Source of the DNA: Gammaproteobacteria bacterium
GTDB lineage: Bacteria > Pseudomonadota > Gammaproteobacteria > Burkholderiales > Nitrosomonadaceae
Assembly: GCA_015709615.1 (NCBI GenBank)
Contig: CP054179.1
Coordinates: forward strand, 3,100,001 to 3,164,000
Length of the DNA: 64,000 nt
Reading direction: 5' to 3'
Shown: piece by piece, positions 25,329 to 34,501 of the stretch
Layout: every line of letters starts with the position of its first letter
How positions within the stretch are numbered: position 1 is the stretch's first letter
The notes under the pieces: model-generated
The model's input: only the letters and a program-made list of their open reading frames with translations
Databases searched by the model: none
Told to the model about the DNA's origin: nothing
Made by a program: the position numbers and the translations under genes

Positions 25329-25715
25329 CTACTTTTTATCCTGATCATGGTTGCTTTGCGCGGCATCAGTGCTGCCCGGGATTGGTCGTGCTTGGTTTGT
25401 GGACTGTGGCGCTAAGTCTGCGGGCGAGGTTTCTTCACTTTTGTTATCGGTCACCACCGTTTTTAAATGATCGACACCCTGCTGCACCGAATCTTCAATC
25501 GATTGTGCGGTTTCCTGCACGGAGGATTGCATTTTTTTCAATTCTTCCATGCGCATTTCGTTATGGATGTCGGTTCTGATGGCATAGACGAAGTTGCGGC
25601 AGCGCCCGTACAGATGACCGACTGTGCGTGCCACGGCAGGCAGCCGTTCGGGACCGATGACGATCAAAGCCACGATCGAAATCACCAGCAACTCCATAAA
25701 ACTAATATCAAACAT
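25329..25715 (-). CDS. tatB: Twin-arginine translocase subunit TatB
   Basis: TatB forms the receptor complex with TatC. The 128-residue protein has one N-terminal membrane helix (about 3-21, FMELLVISIVALIVIGPERLP), then the amphipathic helix typical of TatB (AVARTVGHLYGRCRNF) and a long acidic/Gln-rich tail. The GPERLP motif separates it from TatA. It sits between tatA and tatC on the same strand. Confidence 0.94.
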   Translation of the reverse strand: MFDISFMELLVISIVALIVIGPERLPAVARTVGHLYGRCRNFVYAIRTDIHNEMRMEELKKMQSSVQETAQSIEDSVQQGVDHLKTVVTDNKSEETSPADLAPQSTNQARPIPGSTDAAQSNHDQDKK

Positions 25716-25794
25716 ACGGTTGCACTGGTTGAGTTCGGGTTGATGACATCATTGATTTACGCATGACTGAGTTTCTCCGCAGAAAACGGATGAA

Positions 25795-26109
25795 CTAAGT
25801 CCGGGTATGTGTTTTTTCCTTAATTTCAGCGTCTGTTACCGGGCGGTTGATGCCGCTGGGCGTAGCGCTGCCTTCTTTGAAAGTGTTCGCGCCGGTTTCT
25901 TTGCTTGCGGTGACTTCGATGACCGGTTCATTGTTTTGGTTGGAGTGCGATGATGAAGTCGAACTGCCTTCCGATTCTTTCATGCCTTCCTTGAATCCTT
26001 TCAACGCACCGCCCAAGTCGCTGCCGAGATTGCGCAATTTTTTTGTGCCGAATACTAAAACAACAATGATCAGCACGATAATCCAATGCCAGATGCTAAA
26101 TGTGCCCAT
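25795..26109 (-). CDS. tatA: Twin-arginine translocase subunit TatA
   Basis: TatA polymerises to form the Tat passage. The 104-residue protein starts MGTFSIWHWIIVLIIVVLVFG (membrane helix) followed by the FGTKKLRNLGSDLGGALKGFKEGM amphipathic helix, both diagnostic. The Ser/Asn-rich tail is variable and somewhat long. It follows hinT by 32 bp in the histidine-tat cluster. Confidence 0.95.
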   Translation of the reverse strand: MGTFSIWHWIIVLIIVVLVFGTKKLRNLGSDLGGALKGFKEGMKESEGSSTSSSHSNQNNEPVIEVTASKETGANTFKEGSATPSGINRPVTDAEIKEKTHTRT

Positions 26110-26141
26110 GACTTTCTCCTGTTAGGTGAAACAGCACCGGT

Positions 26142-26492
26142 CTAGCCGCGGTGAATTATTCCGGGTAGGTGTTCCCGGCCACCGATGATATGGAAATGCA
26201 AATGAAATACTTCCTGGCCGCCCGCCTGCCCGGTGTTGATGACGGTGCGGAAACCATTCTCACAGCCTTGTTCTTTGGCCAGTTTCGGCGCTAAGAGCAG
26301 CATCTTCCCCAACAAATCGCGGTGATTCTCCTGCACATCGGCCAGCGAATCGACATGCAACTTGGGGATCAGCAAAAAATGTACCGGCGCGGCTGGGTTG
26401 ACATCATGAAAAGCGAGAATGTCTTCATCTTCGTAGACTTTATTGGAGGGAATTTCCCCGCGTACGATTCTACAGAATATACAGTTGTCCAT
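26142..26492 (-). CDS. hinT: HIT family purine nucleoside phosphoramidase (HinT-like)
   Basis: This small cytoplasmic hydrolase cleaves AMP from phosphoramidates. The 116-residue protein begins CIFCRIVRGEIPSNKVYED and bears the histidine triad HLHFH (His97, His99, His101) in EVFHLHFHIIGG. Length and order match HinT. It lies 3 bp after hisE and just before tatA, a gene order often kept in betaproteobacteria; whether this reflects function or only transcription is unknown. Confidence 0.93.
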   Translation of the reverse strand: MDNCIFCRIVRGEIPSNKVYEDEDILAFHDVNPAAPVHFLLIPKLHVDSLADVQENHRDLLGKMLLLAPKLAKEQGCENGFRTVINTGQAGGQEVFHLHFHIIGGREHLPGIIHRG

Positions 26493-26495
26493 GCG

Positions 26496-26822
26496 CTAGT
26501 CCGTTTTTCGAGAAGCTTTTTCTGCTATGCCGGAAACACCTTCGCGTCTTTCCAGTTCCTGCAGCACATCCTCCGGCGTCAATCCGTGGTAGGCAAGCAA
26601 TACCAGACAATGAAACCATAAATCGGCGGTTTCATAAATGACTTGGCGCGTGTCGCCGTCTTTCGATGCCATCAATGTTTCGGCGGATTCTTCCGCGATT
26701 TTTTTGAGTATTTTATCTTGTCCGCCATGCAGCAGCTTGGCAACGTACGAACTGTTCGCATCCGCCGATTTGCGCGCTTCGATGGTTTCCGCGAGGCGGC
26801 GAAGAATTGTTGTGTCCGTCAT
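26496..26822 (-). CDS. hisE: Phosphoribosyl-ATP pyrophosphatase
   Basis: HisE catalyses the second step of histidine synthesis, hydrolysing PR-ATP to PR-AMP. The 108-residue all-helical protein contains SYVAKLLHGGQDKILKKIAEESAETLMA, then YETADLWFHCLVLLAYHGLTPEDVLQELERR, the metal-binding MazG-like pattern of the family. The ATG at 26822 overlaps the hisI stop as ATGA and gives the usual family length; an upstream start 17 codons earlier is inside hisI. Confidence 0.95.
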   Translation of the reverse strand: MTDTTILRRLAETIEARKSADANSSYVAKLLHGGQDKILKKIAEESAETLMASKDGDTRQVIYETADLWFHCLVLLAYHGLTPEDVLQELERREGVSGIAEKASRKTD

Positions 26823-27235
26823 TTGATATAGATTTCTTCCGGATTTTTGATCACAGGTGTAGCAACAATCCACTCATTGCCTTCCAATTTCTGGAAAAAA
26901 CAGCTGTGCCGCCCGGTGTGACAGGCAATTCCACCGGTTTGCTCGACCATAAGCAGCAGTACGTCTTCATCACAATCCAGGTAAATTTCCTGCACTTTTT
27001 GTGTGTGACCGGATTCTTCACCTTTATGCCACAGTTTTTTGCGCGAGCGCGACCAGTATACGGCTTCACCTTTTTCCACGGTCAATTTGAGGGCATCGCG
27101 ATTCATCCAAGCCACCATGAGGATTTTCCCGCTTCCCGCTTCCTGGGCGATCACCGGTATCAATCCATCTTCTGACCAGTTGATTTTACTAAGCCAAGTA
27201 TCGGGAGGCATAAGTTGCGTGTTACTTCCGTTCAA
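26819..27235 (-). CDS. hisI: Phosphoribosyl-AMP cyclohydrolase
   Basis: HisI opens the adenine ring of PR-AMP (third step of histidine synthesis) using zinc. The 138-residue protein has the family blocks GLIPVIAQEAGSGKILMVAWMN, YWSRSRKKLWHKGEESGHTQKV and YLDCDEDVLLLMVEQTGGIACHTGRHSCFF. The three zinc-ligand cysteines lie in that last block. It is a separate gene from hisE, unlike the fused enterobacterial HisIE. Confidence 0.96.
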   Translation of the reverse strand: MNGSNTQLMPPDTWLSKINWSEDGLIPVIAQEAGSGKILMVAWMNRDALKLTVEKGEAVYWSRSRKKLWHKGEESGHTQKVQEIYLDCDEDVLLLMVEQTGGIACHTGRHSCFFQKLEGNEWIVATPVIKNPEEIYIK

Positions 27236-27262
27236 TTATCGATTTCACCTGTAATTTTAGCA

Positions 27263-28039
27263 TTATAACCGCACTTCGATGCCATGCCGCGCCATATACT
27301 GTTTGGCTTGCTGCACGGTAAATTCGCCGTAGTGAAAGATACTGGCGGCTAATACCGCGTCTGCATGTCCTTGCAAAATGCCGTCGACCAGATGATCCAG
27401 ATTGCCGACGCCGCCGCTGGCGATCACCGGGATATCGATGGCGTCCGATACCGCGCGTGTTAAAGCAATATCAAAACCGTTGCGGGTGCCGTCACGGTCC
27501 ATGCTGGTGAGTAAAATTTCACCGGCGCCGAGCGTTTGCATTTTGATTGCCCATTCGATGGCATCGATACCGGTCGCTTTGCGGCCGCCGTGGGTAAAAA
27601 CTTCCCAACGCGGTGTTCTGCTATCGGGCGAATGGACTTGTTTGGCGTCGATCGCCACGACGATGCACTGTGAGCCATAATGATCGGATGCGTCCGCTAC
27701 CAATTGCGGATTCAGAACAGCGGAGGTATTGATGCTGACTTTATCGGCACCGGCATTGAGTAACCGGCGGACATCCGCCACCTGGCGCACGCCGCCGCCG
27801 ACGGTCAGCGGAATGAATACTTGCGCTGCGACGTCTTCGATGATGTGCAGAATCAGATCACGGTTATCCGAACTGGCCGTGATGTCGAGAAAAGTGAGCT
27901 CGTCCGCGCCTTGCTCGTCGTAGCGGCGCGAAATTTCCACCGGATCGCCTGCATCGCGCAGTTCAACGAAATTGACACCTTTGACCACGCGCCCGTTGGT
28001 GACGTCCAGGCATGGAATGATACGTTTAGCGAGGCTCAT
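27263..28039 (-). CDS. hisF: Imidazole glycerol phosphate synthase cyclase subunit
   Basis: HisF is the (beta/alpha)8 cyclase that, fed ammonia by HisH, makes imidazole glycerol phosphate and AICAR. The 258-residue protein starts LAKRIIPCLDVTNGRVVKGVNF with catalytic Asp12. VGGGVRQVADVRRLL, VVAIDAKQ with the second catalytic Asp, GAGEILLTSMDRDGT and VIASGGVGNLDHLV are all present. It follows hisA by 75 bp and precedes hisI by 27 bp. Confidence 0.97.
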   Translation of the reverse strand: MSLAKRIIPCLDVTNGRVVKGVNFVELRDAGDPVEISRRYDEQGADELTFLDITASSDNRDLILHIIEDVAAQVFIPLTVGGGVRQVADVRRLLNAGADKVSINTSAVLNPQLVADASDHYGSQCIVVAIDAKQVHSPDSRTPRWEVFTHGGRKATGIDAIEWAIKMQTLGAGEILLTSMDRDGTRNGFDIALTRAVSDAIDIPVIASGGVGNLDHLVDGILQGHADAVLAASIFHYGEFTVQQAKQYMARHGIEVRL

Positions 28040-28114
28040 CGGATTTTAAAGCTGTTTGGAATATAAAAAGTGGGATTAATAGGAATAGAATAATGGCGAA
28101 TTTCGGGGTCACTA

Positions 28115-28870
28115 TCAAGAGAGGCCATTATCCTTACTGATTTTGTCGGCCAGAATTTGTGCTTCTTTGAAATCCAGTGAGCCTTCATAAATAGCACGCC
28201 CGGTAATCGCGCCCATAATGCCTTCCGATTCAATTTCGCACAGTTTGTGAATGTCATCGATATTGGTGATGCCACCGCTGGCAATCACCGGGATGGTGAG
28301 TTCCCGCGCCAATTCGACAGTCGCCTTGATGTTGACGCCGTTGAGCATGCCGTCGCGGCCGATATCCGTGTAGATAATCGCTTCCACGCCGTAACCTTCG
28401 AATTTCTTCGCCAGATCGATGACATCGTGTCCGGTAATTTTGGACCAGCCGTCGACCGCAACCTTGCCTTCCTTGGCATCCAGTCCGACCATGATCTGAC
28501 CCGGAAAAGCATTGCAGGCATCCTGCAGAAACCCGGGTATTTTGATCGCGGCAGTACCGATAATAACGTACGTGATCCCATCGTCGAGATAGCGTTCGAT
28601 CGTATCGAGATCGCGGATACCACCGCCCAGTTGAATCGGAATCTGGTCATCCAGAGCTTCGACGATTTCACGAATCGCCGCTTCATTCCTCGGTTTTCCG
28701 GCGAAAGCGCCGTTCAAGTCAACCAAATGAAGCCTGCGCGCACCTTGCTTTAACCAATGCGCCGCCATCTCACCGGGTTTTTCGGAAAATACCGTGGCGT
28801 CTTCCATAACCCCTTGTTTGAGCCGGACACAATGTCCATCTTTAAGATCGATTGCGGGAATAATCAGCAT
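28115..28870 (-). CDS. hisA: ProFAR isomerase HisA
   Basis: HisA isomerises ProFAR to PRFAR in histidine synthesis. The 251-residue (beta/alpha)8 barrel starts MLIIPAIDLKDGHCVRLKQG with catalytic Asp8. It contains LGGGIRDLDTIERYLDDG, TDIGRDGMLNGVN and VIASGGITNIDDI phosphate-binding loops. It lies between hisH and hisF as in the conserved hisBHAF order. Confidence 0.97.
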   Translation of the reverse strand: MLIIPAIDLKDGHCVRLKQGVMEDATVFSEKPGEMAAHWLKQGARRLHLVDLNGAFAGKPRNEAAIREIVEALDDQIPIQLGGGIRDLDTIERYLDDGITYVIIGTAAIKIPGFLQDACNAFPGQIMVGLDAKEGKVAVDGWSKITGHDVIDLAKKFEGYGVEAIIYTDIGRDGMLNGVNIKATVELARELTIPVIASGGITNIDDIHKLCEIESEGIMGAITGRAIYEGSLDFKEAQILADKISKDNGLS

Positions 28871-28924
28871 AACGTAATCAGAATGGAGAGTTGATTAACA
28901 GGATCAGTTTACTACTAATTGATT

Positions 28925-29569
28925 TTAGAAACGCGGTTTCCATTTGGCAAAATTACTCAACAGAGTTAATCCCGCCAATTGACTTTTTTCCGGATGGAAC
29001 TGTACCGCGAAAATGTTATCTTTTGCAACGGCGCAAGTAAATGGGAAAGGATAATGGCTTTGCGCTGCAATTGATTCCTTGTCCGGTGTATCGACATAAT
29101 AACTGTGCACGAAATAAAAGCGCGTATCGGTTGCAATGCCTTCCCACAGCGGGTGTTTGATGGCTTGATACACTTGATTCCAGCCCATGTGCGGCACTTT
29201 CAGTTTTTGTCCGTTCGCATTGATCATGGCTGAAGCCGGGAAGCGCACGACTTTTCCGGGCAGAATGTTTAAGCCTTTGACATTGCCTTCCTCGCTTTCT
29301 TCAAACAGCATTTGCAGACCGAGGCAGATACCGAGAAAAGGCTTATGAGTGGCCGCTTCTACAACGGCTTCACGCAATCCGCGAGTTTCCAGTTCATCGA
29401 TACAATTGCGCATAGCGCCTTGGCCGGGGACTACGACGCGTGCAGCTTTCCGTACGACATCGGGATCGCTGGTGACCGTTGTCGTGACAGTAGGGGCTAC
29501 ATGTTCAAGCGCTTTATGGACGGAACGTAGGTTTCCCATGCCATAGTCAACAATTGCGATATCAGTCAT
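28925..29569 (-). CDS. hisH: Imidazole glycerol phosphate synthase glutaminase subunit
   Basis: HisH releases ammonia from glutamine for HisF. The 214-residue class I amidotransferase has nucleophile Cys82 in FLGICLGLQMLFE and the His192/Glu194 pair in FHPEKSQ. The N-terminus IAIVDYGMGNLRSVHKAL and VVPGQGAM oxyanion region are standard. It lies 26 bp after hisB. Confidence 0.96.
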   Translation of the reverse strand: MTDIAIVDYGMGNLRSVHKALEHVAPTVTTTVTSDPDVVRKAARVVVPGQGAMRNCIDELETRGLREAVVEAATHKPFLGICLGLQMLFEESEEGNVKGLNILPGKVVRFPASAMINANGQKLKVPHMGWNQVYQAIKHPLWEGIATDTRFYFVHSYYVDTPDKESIAAQSHYPFPFTCAVAKDNIFAVQFHPEKSQLAGLTLLSNFAKWKPRF

Positions 29570-29595
29570 ATCGTGATGTTTAGAGACAAAGTGAC

Positions 29596-30183
29596 TTATA
29601 AAGTACCTTTGGTGGATGGAATGATGCCGGAAGCCGCGGGATCATACTCTATCGCCATGCGCAAAGCACGCCCGAATGCTTTAAAGACCGTTTCCGCTTG
29701 GTGATGTGCATTTCTTCCGGATATATTGTCGATATGCAGGGTTATCAAGGCGTGATTGACCAAGCCTTGGAAGAATTCATGAAACAGATCGGCATCGAAG
29801 TCACCGATGCGCGCCCGGGTGAAATCAACATTGAAAACCAGACCGGGGCGTCCGGACAAGTCGACGACGACACGTGACAGTGCTTCGTCCAGCGGCACGT
29901 AGGCGTGGCCGTAGCGGCGCAACCCCTTTTTATCGCCCGCAGCTTTGGCAAGCGCCTGACCGAGTGTGATGCCGATGTCTTCAACGGTATGATGGGCATC
30001 GATATGTAAGTCGCCTTTCGCGGCAATTTCAAGATCGATCATGCCGTGACGCGCGATTTGGTCGAGCATGTGATCGAGAAACGGCACACCGGTTTCGAGC
30101 GCGGATTTACCGGTTCCGTCCAAATTCAGATGAACACTGATCTGGGTTTCCAGCGTATTTCGTATGACTTGTGCCCGGCGCAT
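29596..30183 (-). CDS. hisB: Imidazoleglycerol-phosphate dehydratase
   Basis: HisB removes water from imidazole glycerol phosphate using a di-manganese site. The monofunctional 195-residue protein lacks the histidinol phosphatase domain of enterobacterial HisB. Metal-binding histidines are in GVPFLDHMLDQIARHGM, DIHTVEDIG-type DAHHTVEDIGI and NAHHQAETVFKAFGRAL. It lies between hisC and hisH. The histidinol phosphatase must be encoded elsewhere. Confidence 0.96.
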   Translation of the reverse strand: MRRAQVIRNTLETQISVHLNLDGTGKSALETGVPFLDHMLDQIARHGMIDLEIAAKGDLHIDAHHTVEDIGITLGQALAKAAGDKKGLRRYGHAYVPLDEALSRVVVDLSGRPGLVFNVDFTRARIGDFDADLFHEFFQGLVNHALITLHIDNISGRNAHHQAETVFKAFGRALRMAIEYDPAASGIIPSTKGTL

Positions 30184-30224
30184 AAATTATGAATCTTTGA
30201 TGAAAGCAAGAAAATTGAGGGATT

Positions 30225-31310
30225 CTAAACTGTTTCACTCAGAATGGTGCGTAATGTTGTGCAAAATTGTGAATTTTCATCGGGGGTACCCACGGTTACA
30301 CGTAAGCAATTTTCTAGTAACGGGTGAGTGCCGTCCAGGTTCTTGATCAATATGTTGTGCTGTTTGAGTGCTTGAAAGATTTGACTGGCTGCGTTAACAC
30401 GAAACAAAATAAAATTGGCATTGGAAGGGTATACCGTAATGCCGCGCATTGTACCAAGAAATGCACTCATTTTTGCACGTTCTGATTTAATCGCTTGCGC
30501 TTGCTCCGATAATACCGCGGTGTGATGCAATACCTTTTCCGCAATCAATTGTGTCATTATGCCAATATTATAGGGTAAACGCACCTTTTCCAATTGCTTC
30601 AGCCATTCGGAGCGGCCGATTAAAAGTCCCAGCCGTAAACCGGCTAAGCCTGATTTGGATAGCGTCCGCATCAATAACAGGTTCGGATAATGACCGAGCA
30701 TATCGATAAAGCTGTCTTCTGCGAAAGCCTGATAAGCTTCATCGATGACGATAATACCCGGAGTGGCTTGGATGATGCTTAGAATTGCCGCGCGATCAAA
30801 TAAATTGCCGGTCGGGTTATTCGGATAAGCCAGGAAGATCACGGCCGGTTGATATTTGGCAATCGCCGCCAGCATGGCATCCAGATCCAGCGAGAAATCG
30901 TTTTTTAGCGGTACCCCGGCATACTGGATGTTGGCGAATGTGGCGATCATGCGGAACATGACAAACGCAGGTTCAACGCTCAGTAGCACTGCACCGGGTT
31001 TGGCGATGGCCATCGCAATGATCTGAATGATTTCGTCCGACCCGTTGCCCAGCAGAATGTCAAGATTATTGTTAATGCCCAGTGCTTGCCGCAAGGTTGC
31101 CTTAAGGGTAGCCGCGCTGGCATCGGGATAGCGGTTTACCGGCGCATGCAGCGCTAATTGCGCAATTTCGTCACGCAATACCGGCGGCAAAGGGTAGGGA
31201 TTTTCCATGGCATCAAGCTTGATCATGCCCGCTGCGGGCGGTACATGATAAGCCGATAATGCAAGAATTTCCGGGCGGATAATGTGTTCTGGATTATGAA
31301 TGTTAGGCAT
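30225..31310 (-). CDS. hisC: Histidinol-phosphate aminotransferase
   Basis: HisC is a pyridoxal phosphate enzyme converting imidazole acetol phosphate to histidinol phosphate. The 361-residue fold-type I aminotransferase shows LLGNGSDEIIQIIAMA (cofactor phosphate binding), FLAYPNNPTGNLFD, IVIDEAYQAF with the ring-stacking Asp, and RTLSKSGLAGLRLG with the Schiff-base lysine. It is the first his gene of the block; hisG and hisD, often next to it, are not in the window. Confidence 0.95.
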   Translation of the reverse strand: MPNIHNPEHIIRPEILALSAYHVPPAAGMIKLDAMENPYPLPPVLRDEIAQLALHAPVNRYPDASAATLKATLRQALGINNNLDILLGNGSDEIIQIIAMAIAKPGAVLLSVEPAFVMFRMIATFANIQYAGVPLKNDFSLDLDAMLAAIAKYQPAVIFLAYPNNPTGNLFDRAAILSIIQATPGIIVIDEAYQAFAEDSFIDMLGHYPNLLLMRTLSKSGLAGLRLGLLIGRSEWLKQLEKVRLPYNIGIMTQLIAEKVLHHTAVLSEQAQAIKSERAKMSAFLGTMRGITVYPSNANFILFRVNAASQIFQALKQHNILIKNLDGTHPLLENCLRVTVGTPDENSQFCTTLRTILSETV

Positions 31311-31408
31311 AGGCGCTTATTCTAACTCAAGACAACACGCAGGGCTCAAGTTGTCACTTGAGATCGGTACTTGTTTTGCTCAAAGCAATGTAAGTTATGG
31401 GGAAGATT

Positions 31409-32293
31409 TTATGCCGCAAGGTCCTGTGCCAGCATATGAAATTCGCTTTGACAGCCGCGGATTTTTTCTTGCGCCGCCTTGGCCGCATGTTGATCGATTC
31501 CCAGGCAATCCATCAGTGTAAGTGTATCGATATAAGGGCAACCGTCAGCTTGTGTTTGATCCTGTAACATACGATTGGCGATAGCGAGCAGCTTGACATA
31601 GGGCGCATGTTTACCGGAGTAATCGGGAAAATTCTGCTCGGCGACGGCAACGGCGATTTCTTCCGGCAAATCCCAGGCTTTAATCAGATACATGCCGATG
31701 GTGTCGTGCGTAATACCGAAAACCTGTAGTTGCAGTGCGCGGGCATCCTGTTCCGGGTAGCGGGTGACTAAATCGTTGAGATAGGAAAATTCTTTCGGGT
31801 AAAGGTGTCCGAATAGGAAATAGCCAAAGTTGTGAAATAATCCGCTGAGATAGATTAGCTCGCAGTTCACGAGCTGTTTTTCTGTCATAACGTGACAAAG
31901 TTCGCGGCAGAGCGCGGCGCATTCCAATGCTTGATTCCAAATGCGGATGCGGCCTAATGCGCCGTGATTCGGCAATTTGAGGCAGCTGGAAGAAATGACA
32001 CCTAGGGCTAAATTGAGTGTGGTATTAAAGCCCAATACCAGCGATATGGCGAGATGCGCCGCGGTGATCCGGCTGCCGTAGCCGAAGATTGACATGCGTG
32101 CGTATTTCATAATGAATGCAGCCAGAGCGGGATCCTTTTCAATGACTCCCGTCAGCTGCTCCAGATTGGTTTCCGGATTGTTGCGCAACCTGAATAGTCC
32201 GCGCGCGGTTTCGGGTAACGGGGGGATTTGCCCGGCTTGTTGCAGAATGCTGCGGAAGTTCTGGCTGAATTCCAGTTTATTAATGATCAACAT
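31409..32293 (-). CDS. HDOD domain protein
   Basis: This 294-residue cytoplasmic protein consists mainly of a HDOD domain (about 15-215), an HD-related fold found in signalling proteins. Readable elements are IPPLPETARGLFRLRNNPET, LEQLTGVIEKDPALAAFIMKYA, ISLVLGFNTTLNLALG and YLSGLFHNFGYFLFGHLYP. Canonical HD metal ligands are mostly replaced (FHNFG in place of LHDIG), so enzyme activity is doubtful, as for most HDOD proteins. No output domain is attached. It could belong to a stress or cyclic-di-GMP pathway; the partner is unknown. Confidence 0.85.
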   Translation of the reverse strand: MLIINKLEFSQNFRSILQQAGQIPPLPETARGLFRLRNNPETNLEQLTGVIEKDPALAAFIMKYARMSIFGYGSRITAAHLAISLVLGFNTTLNLALGVISSSCLKLPNHGALGRIRIWNQALECAALCRELCHVMTEKQLVNCELIYLSGLFHNFGYFLFGHLYPKEFSYLNDLVTRYPEQDARALQLQVFGITHDTIGMYLIKAWDLPEEIAVAVAEQNFPDYSGKHAPYVKLLAIANRMLQDQTQADGCPYIDTLTLMDCLGIDQHAAKAAQEKIRGCQSEFHMLAQDLAA

Positions 32294-32472
32294 TGATTCG
32301 GCCTCAAAATTTTGGTTAGCATGATCTGCGATCGCTTGATTCTTAGCTTCTGATTGAACTTGATATGACGAGAAGCGACCGGCAGTAGAACGATGAATGC
32401 ATAAACTGAAGGAAAATTTACCCTCTTGGCTAAGCGGCAGGTTTTCTGTCTTCTTTACTGAGATTATAGTTT

Positions 32473-33639
32473 TTACAATAAGCGGCTCATGTCGCCGGCG
32501 CTAAAGCCGTGCAGTGGCTCAGAAAAATTTTTCCCAAAAGCAATCACTTTGAACAGTTCACCCATTTCTGCCGGGCTAACCAGTTTTTGCAATTGGTTCG
32601 ATTGCGGTAAGTAGTGATGAACATCTTCCGCGGATGTTTGCGCAAGCATTCCGGTAATGCCGCAATTCAACAGAAAATAGGCTTGCGTGGTGTAACCCAG
32701 AAGCTGCAATCCGGCATTTTCCGCGGCTTGCGTCAGTGCACTGAAATCGACATGGCTGGTGATATCTTGCAAACCGGGAAGGTGAAACGGATCGTCATGC
32801 GCATGATGGCGGTAGTGGCACATTAGCGTGCCTTGGCTGCGTTGTGGGTGGTAATATTCGCTGCGGCCGAAACCATAATCAATGAGTAATACGACGCCTT
32901 GCTGCAACGTGCTGGCCAGGCTGTGCATGAAACGAACCGCCGCGAGATTGATTTCGCTGACATAATCGACCGGCTGATTGTCCGGATTGATTATGGCGCT
33001 TAGCTCGTTGGTGGCTGCTCGCAGTTCCGCATTCGCAATAGGGCGATCCTGCCACGCGAATTGATTGTCTTGCCAAGTCACGCCGCGCTCCAGCACGGCA
33101 TCACCATGCCATCGGACGATATGCACCGGCATCGCATCCAGCACTTCGTTGGCAAGCATAATGCCGGTGAATGGTTCGGGTAACCGTTCCAGCCACTCGA
33201 TTCGCGCTAAAAGACGAGGCGCTTCGTCAGCCAATAGCGTTTGTTGCCGCTGGCGCAAGTCGGGGCTGACTTCGAGAATGTAGTATTTTCTTGGCAGTGC
33301 ATCGGATTTTTCCAGCTCAAGTAAAATATCCCGCGCCAGCTTGCCCGATCCGGCACCGAATTCCAGAATGTCCGCCGTTGCCATAGGCTGCATAATTTGT
33401 ATGAGTTGCTGTGCCAGCGTGCGGCCGAACAGCGGGGAGATTTCCGGCGCCGTGACAAAGTCCCCGGCATGCCCCAGTTTGGTGGCGCCGCTGCTGTAAT
33501 AACCCATTCCAGGTGCGTACAATGCAAGATTCATATAATCTGCAAAAGAAATCCAGCGATTGGCTGCAACAATTTTTTCCCGGATCATTGCCTGTACCGA
33601 CCGACTATGGGTTAAAGCAATTTTATTGGGAGGTAACAT
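32473..33639 (-). CDS. MidA/NDUFAF7-family SAM-dependent methyltransferase
   Basis: The 388-residue protein belongs to the MidA-like (DUF185) family; the mitochondrial member methylates an arginine of complex I subunit NDUFS2. Visible motifs are WISFADYMNLALYAPGMGYYSSG, DFVTAPEISPLFGRTLAQQLIQ, ILEFGAGSGKLARDIL (SAM-binding glycine loop), ILANEVLDAMPV and LLIDYGFGRSEYYHPQRSQGTL. The ATG at 33639 is preferred because homologues begin near the HSRSVQAMI helix; a frame 51 codons longer runs into the divergent gene. A bacterial substrate is not established. Confidence 0.88.
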   Translation of the reverse strand: MLPPNKIALTHSRSVQAMIREKIVAANRWISFADYMNLALYAPGMGYYSSGATKLGHAGDFVTAPEISPLFGRTLAQQLIQIMQPMATADILEFGAGSGKLARDILLELEKSDALPRKYYILEVSPDLRQRQQTLLADEAPRLLARIEWLERLPEPFTGIMLANEVLDAMPVHIVRWHGDAVLERGVTWQDNQFAWQDRPIANAELRAATNELSAIINPDNQPVDYVSEINLAAVRFMHSLASTLQQGVVLLIDYGFGRSEYYHPQRSQGTLMCHYRHHAHDDPFHLPGLQDITSHVDFSALTQAAENAGLQLLGYTTQAYFLLNCGITGMLAQTSAEDVHHYLPQSNQLQKLVSPAEMGELFKVIAFGKNFSEPLHGFSAGDMSRLL

Positions 33640-33736
33640 GTTATTGATCAATGATATATGGAATAAATTTAGAGTGGATTGTAAGGTTCGTTTGTAAAAT
33701 GGGCCATAGTGTAGCAGTTCTTTGAAGGAGACGCGC

Positions 33737-34477
33737 GTGCAAGGCAAAGTGATTCTGGTTACCGGTGCCGCAAAACGGGTGGGGGCGGCCATCTGCCGCC
33801 GTTTGCATGCACAGGGCGCGCGCTTGGTCGTGCATTACCGCTCGTCATTCGATGAAGCCAAAGCGTTGCACGACGAGTTGAACCGGAAACGCGCCGATTC
33901 GGCAGCTTTGGTGCAAGCCGATTTGCTGGATATGGAACTGTTGCCGGATCTGGTGGAAAAAGCAGCCGGCCGTTTCGGGCGGCTGGATGTGCTGATCAAC
34001 AACGCGTCGAGTTTCTTCCCGACCCTGCTGCAGCAATGCACGCTGGCGGATTGGCATGACCTTGTCGGCAGCAATCTCCAAGCACCTTTGTTTCTAGCCC
34101 AGGCGGCAGCGCCGTATCTGAAGGAGCAACGCGGTTGTATCGTCAATATCGTCGATATCCATACCGAACGGCCACTGAAAAATTATGTGATCTACAACGC
34201 CGCCAAGGGCGGTTTGCTGGCGCTGACCAAATCGCTAGCGGTGGAAATGGCACCCGAAGTGCGCGTCAATGGTGTTTCTCCGGGACCGATCCTGTGGCCG
34301 GAAGACGGCGAATGGGCCGACGCAGCCGCCCGCCAGCAAATTATCGCCAGCACTTTACTCAAACGCTGCGGCGAACCCGACGACATCGCCAGAACCGTAC
34401 AGTTTCTAGTTGCCGATGCGCCGTATATCACCGGGCAGATCATTGCGGTGGATGGCGGACGGAGTATTTATTTGTGA
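33737..34477 (+). CDS. Pteridine reductase (short-chain dehydrogenase family)
   Basis: This 246-residue NADPH-dependent reductase is of the PTR1/FolM type. The nucleotide-binding motif is TGAAKRVGAA with HYRSS (34-38), selecting NADPH. The catalytic residues are Asp140, Tyr153 and Lys157; Asp in place of the usual SDR serine, at PTR1 spacing (D-13-Y-4-K), points to a pteridine reductase rather than FabG. The GTG at 33737 is used because AAGGAG (33725-33730) precedes it at 6 bases; the earlier TTG overlaps that site. It may reduce dihydropterins or quinonoid pterins. Confidence 0.87.
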   Translation: MQGKVILVTGAAKRVGAAICRRLHAQGARLVVHYRSSFDEAKALHDELNRKRADSAALVQADLLDMELLPDLVEKAAGRFGRLDVLINNASSFFPTLLQQCTLADWHDLVGSNLQAPLFLAQAAAPYLKEQRGCIVNIVDIHTERPLKNYVIYNAAKGGLLALTKSLAVEMAPEVRVNGVSPGPILWPEDGEWADAAARQQIIASTLLKRCGEPDDIARTVQFLVADAPYITGQIIAVDGGRSIYL

Positions 34478-34501
34478 TAGAAACGCATTCAAAATATGCA
34501 A

